In this document: positions 61,236-64,000 of the stretch, piece after piece
How the letters are laid out: each line of letters starts with the position of its first letter
Numbering within the stretch: position 1 is the first letter of the stretch
DNA from: Acidimicrobiia bacterium
GTDB lineage: Bacteria > Actinomycetota > Acidimicrobiia > Acidimicrobiales > CATQHL01
Reading direction: 5' to 3'
NCBI GenBank assembly: GCA_009835395.1
Contig: VXXM01000038.1
Span: forward strand, 1 to 64,000
DNA length: 64,000 bases
The notes under the pieces: generated by a model
Database searches by the model: none
Seen by the model: the letters and a program-made list of their open reading frames with translations, nothing else
Told to the model about the DNA's origin: nothing
Translations under genes and position numbers: made by a program

Positions 61236-63635
61236 TCAACTCCGGGCAGCCACGATGTCCTGCGGCCGCACCGGCACGCGGGGCAGCTCCAGTCCGGTGG
61301 CGGCCCTGATGGCGGCCACGACCGCCGGCGTCGACGGCAGGTTGGATGTCTCGCCGACACCCTTGGCCCCGAACGGCGCCCCCTCCTCGGGGATCTCGAT
61401 GAGAGCGACCTCCATCGGCGGCATGTCGGCGGACGTGGGGATGAGATAGTCGGTGAACGACGGGTTCCGGATCGAGCCGTTCGCCATGACGACCTCCTCC
61501 ATGACCGCCAGACCGATGCCCTGGGAAGTGCTCCCCTCGATCTGGCCGATCACCGAGACCGGGTTGAGCGCCTTGCCGACGTCCTGACCGACCGTGACTT
61601 GCACGACCCGCACGAGGCCCAGGTCGAGATCCACGTCCACGACGGCACGGTGGGCTGCGAAGATCCAGGAGACATCGGCGTCGCCCTGGCCGGTCTCGGG
61701 ATCCAGTGGGGCGGTCGGGCGGTGCTCGTGGCGGACCTCCACCTCGACCGGTCCGTCCGCCGCCTCGGCGACGGATAGATCGATCCAGCCGTCACTGCTC
61801 GTGATCCGACCGTCCTCGACGGCGAGAAGGTCGGCGCTGATGCCGTAGCGGTTGGCCACGGTCTGGCGCACGAGGTGGGCGATCGCCCGGCAGGCCTTCT
61901 CGATTGCGCCACCCGACATGACGGTCTGGCGGCTCGCCGCCGAGGAGCCGGCCGGCCCGATCGTGGCGGTGGAGGGTGTTGCGAGCACGACATCCTCTAC
62001 GCCCAGCGTCGAGCGGGCGATCTGGCCGGCGACCGTGACGAACCCCTGGCCGATCTCCGCCGCGGCGCAGGTGATGGTGACGGCGCCGTCCTCGAGCCGG
62101 CAGCGGGCGCGGGTGTCGTCGTTGTAGCCCTCGGAGTAGGCCATGTTCTTGTAACCGGCGGCGTACCCCACGCCCCGGCGGATGCGCCGGCGGTCGGCGG
62201 TGCGGCCGGCTCCGCCCGGCAGGGCGTAGTCGTTGGCCACCGTCGGGGCCGGGAGCTCGAATGCCTCGGCGGCCTCCAGGCACTCCCGTACCGGCGCGGG
62301 AACGTCGAGGAGCTGGCCGGTCACGAGTTCGTCCCCGGTTCGTAGGGCGTTGCGAAGCCGGATCTCCAGGGGGCTGAGACCGCAGGCCGCCGCCAGCTTG
62401 TCCATCTGGCTCTCGTGGGCGAAGCAGACCTGCACGACGCCGAAGCCGCGCATCGCTCCCGACGGCGGGTTGTTGGTCCGCACCCCGGTGGCCTCGACGG
62501 CGACGTTGGGCACCCGGTAGGGACCGCAGGCGAACCGCGCCGAGCAGGCGACCGTGTACGCGGAGGTGGAGGCGTAGGCGCCCCCGTCGAGCAGGATCCG
62601 TCCCTCGACGGCCACGAGTTCTCCCTCTGCGGTGGCGTGGTGGCGATACCACATCGTTGCGGGGTGCCGGTGGACGTGGCCGACGAAGGATTCATCGCGC
62701 TGGTAGATCATCTTGACGGGGCGGCCGGTGCGCATGGCCAGCATGCAGGCGTGCACGTGCATGGAGAGGTCCTCCCGGGCTCCGAACGCCCCGCCGGTTC
62801 CCGCCAGGTGCAGCCGCACTTCGTCGGGGGTCAGGCCCAGGCACGGTGCCACCTGCACCAGGTCTTGATGCAGTCCCTGCGTGGCCACGTAGAGATCGAC
62901 GCCGCCGGCGCCGTCGGGTACGGCCAGACCCGACTCGGGACCGAGGAACGCCTGGTCCTGGATGCCGACCTCGTAGCGGCCCTCAACCACCACCTCGGCG
63001 GCGCCGTCGATGGCGCCGCGGCGGATGGGCACCGTGTGAATCACGTTGCCGTCGGGGTGGATCGCCGCGGCGGTGGCGGCCAGCTCGGGGTCGGTCACCG
63101 CCGGGAGCGGTTCGTATTCCACGGCGATCGCATCGAGCGCCATCTGGGCGGTCTCGGGATGATCGGCGGCCACCACGGCGACGGGCTCGCCCTCGTACCG
63201 CACGACGTCGTGTGCCAGGACCGGCTGGTCGGGCAGGGTCAACCCGTAGGCGTTGCGCCCGGGAACGTCCTCGGCGGTGAGGACCGCGGCCACCCCGGCA
63301 ATCGTCAGAGCGGCGGAGATGTCGACGGACACGAGGCGGGCGTGTGGGTGGGGCGAGCGCAGGGTGCGTCCCCAGAGCATGGCGTCGGCATGCAGGTCCG
63401 ACGAGAAGGCGAACGCGCCGGTGACCTTCGGGACACCATCCGGTCGCGGCGCCGACTCGCCCACCCGCGAGGCGGGCCGCGGCGGCGCCAGGGTTGCCGA
63501 AGTGTGGTGCGCCCCGGCGGTGGGGCGCACCGTCGTTACCTCTGCCTGAACCCTTCGACGGGTGTCAAGCGCGGTCCTCGGCTCGGCGACGTCAGTGGCC
63601 GTCGTTCCTCCCGGCGGCTGATCAGAGATCCACAC
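61236..63635 (-). CDS. Second xanthine-dehydrogenase-family molybdenum-binding subunit
   Basis: GGAFGAREDLSMHVHACMLAMRTGRPVKMIYQRDESFVGHVHRHPA, GAMRGFGVVQVCFAHESQMDKLA, GQGFVTVAGQIARSTLG; true start may be up to about 120 bp further in. Confidence 0.9.
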   Translation of the reverse strand: MWISDQPPGGTTATDVAEPRTALDTRRRVQAEVTTVRPTAGAHHTSATLAPPRPASRVGESAPRPDGVPKVTGAFAFSSDLHADAMLWGRTLRSPHPHARLVSVDISAALTIAGVAAVLTAEDVPGRNAYGLTLPDQPVLAHDVVRYEGEPVAVVAADHPETAQMALDAIAVEYEPLPAVTDPELAATAAAIHPDGNVIHTVPIRRGAIDGAAEVVVEGRYEVGIQDQAFLGPESGLAVPDGAGGVDLYVATQGLHQDLVQVAPCLGLTPDEVRLHLAGTGGAFGAREDLSMHVHACMLAMRTGRPVKMIYQRDESFVGHVHRHPATMWYRHHATAEGELVAVEGRILLDGGAYASTSAYTVACSARFACGPYRVPNVAVEATGVRTNNPPSGAMRGFGVVQVCFAHESQMDKLAAACGLSPLEIRLRNALRTGDELVTGQLLDVPAPVRECLEAAEAFELPAPTVANDYALPGGAGRTADRRRIRRGVGYAAGYKNMAYSEGYNDDTRARCRLEDGAVTITCAAAEIGQGFVTVAGQIARSTLGVEDVVLATPSTATIGPAGSSAASRQTVMSGGAIEKACRAIAHLVRQTVANRYGISADLLAVEDGRITSSDGWIDLSVAEAADGPVEVEVRHEHRPTAPLDPETGQGDADVSWIFAAHRAVVDVDLDLGLVRVVQVTVGQDVGKALNPVSVIGQIEGSTSQGIGLAVMEEVVMANGSIRNPSFTDYLIPTSADMPPMEVALIEIPEEGAPFGAKGVGETSNLPSTPAVVAAIRAATGLELPRVPVRPQDIVAARS

Positions 63636-64000
63636 CCGCGACGTTGGGCATGACCCAGGCCATGGAACTCAGATCCGCGACACTCATTATTTCGCCATCG
63701 GCCAGGATCTGGTTGCCGTGGATGTCCGAAAGTGGGCCGGTGTACACCTGGCGGGCGCCGCTGGTGAGCGCCTCGATCTCGGCTTCCACGATGGCCTTGT
63801 CCTCGTCCGACAGTCCGTCCCACAGCGGACCCCACTCGGTCAGCGTGATGGCGCCGTCGTCCATGCCGACGTAGGAGAACGACGTGTCGAAGTCGTTGTC
63901 GAAGATGGACTGCACGTACGCTTCGATCTGCGGTGCCCAGGTGTATTCGGCAGTCACGAGGTGATACTGCGGGGCGTAGGGGCCCGAGTCGATCTGGACG
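63622..64000 (-). CDS. BMP/PnrA-family ABC substrate-binding lipoprotein, C-terminal part (runs off window end)
   Basis: YTWAPQIEAYVQSIFDNDFDTSFSYVGMDDGAITLTEWGPLWDGLSDEDKAIVEAEIEALTSGARQVYTGPLSDIHGNQIL resembles the BMP-family C-terminus; open to the window edge. Confidence 0.72.
   Translation of the reverse strand, partial: VQIDSGPYAPQYHLVTAEYTWAPQIEAYVQSIFDNDFDTSFSYVGMDDGAITLTEWGPLWDGLSDEDKAIVEAEIEALTSGARQVYTGPLSDIHGNQILADGEIMSVADLSSMAWVMPNVAGVDL

Overview
High-GC, actinobacterial-looking chromosomal window (an Acidimicrobiia-like origin is a guess). It is densely coded, with no rRNA, tRNA or CRISPR array recognised. Main blocks: (1) 0-10.6 kb: two lipoproteins, a DUF3499-like protein, a BamB-like propeller, two tandem fold-type-II PLP enzymes, a DM13 protein, an amidohydrolase, an SDR and glyA. 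(2) 10.7-18.4 kb: a complete F1Fo ATP synthase operon (two AtpZ/AtpI-like genes, then atpB-E-F-H-A-G-D-C), in which subunit b has an unusual secreted-looking N-terminal extension. (3) 18.5-20.1 kb: an SDR, then a small ORF paired with a retropepsin-like aspartic protease. (4) 20.3-30.1 kb: orphan E1 alpha/beta, VOC, SDR and glutamine-synthetase-like genes, convergent with a phosphotriesterase-like gene and a Pot-type ABC system whose two permeases are fused. (5) 30.3-45.8 kb: a NitT/TauT-type ABC system, including a substrate-binding lipoprotein with a very long Ala-rich coiled-coil stalk, divergent from a long catabolic operon (ACMSD-like amidohydrolase, isochorismatase-like hydrolase, HyuB/HyuA, M20 peptidase, extradiol-type VOC, acetone-carboxylase-gamma-like protein, DHDPS-like lyase, HpaB-like hydroxylase, TauD). 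(6) 46.7-55.2 kb: three dispersed paralogous small membrane/coiled-coil genes sharing a conserved 5' leader (-10-like motif, covarying hairpin, fixed spacing). In the same interval is a metal-homeostasis locus (COG0523 GTPase + WD40, FecCD-type transporter, 2Fe-2S-like protein, Fur/Zur-family regulator) with a perfect 25-bp palindromic operator. (7) 55.3-64 kb: xanthine-dehydrogenase-family genes, including a second, apparently orphan, molybdenum subunit, with an MBL-fold hydrolase, a 2OG oxygenase and a BMP-type binding protein. The most notable candidates for something undescribed are the three-copy leader/gene family, the Ala-rich stalked binding protein, and the carboxylase/aromatic-type catabolic operon. 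All assignments come from reading motifs; no database search was run.
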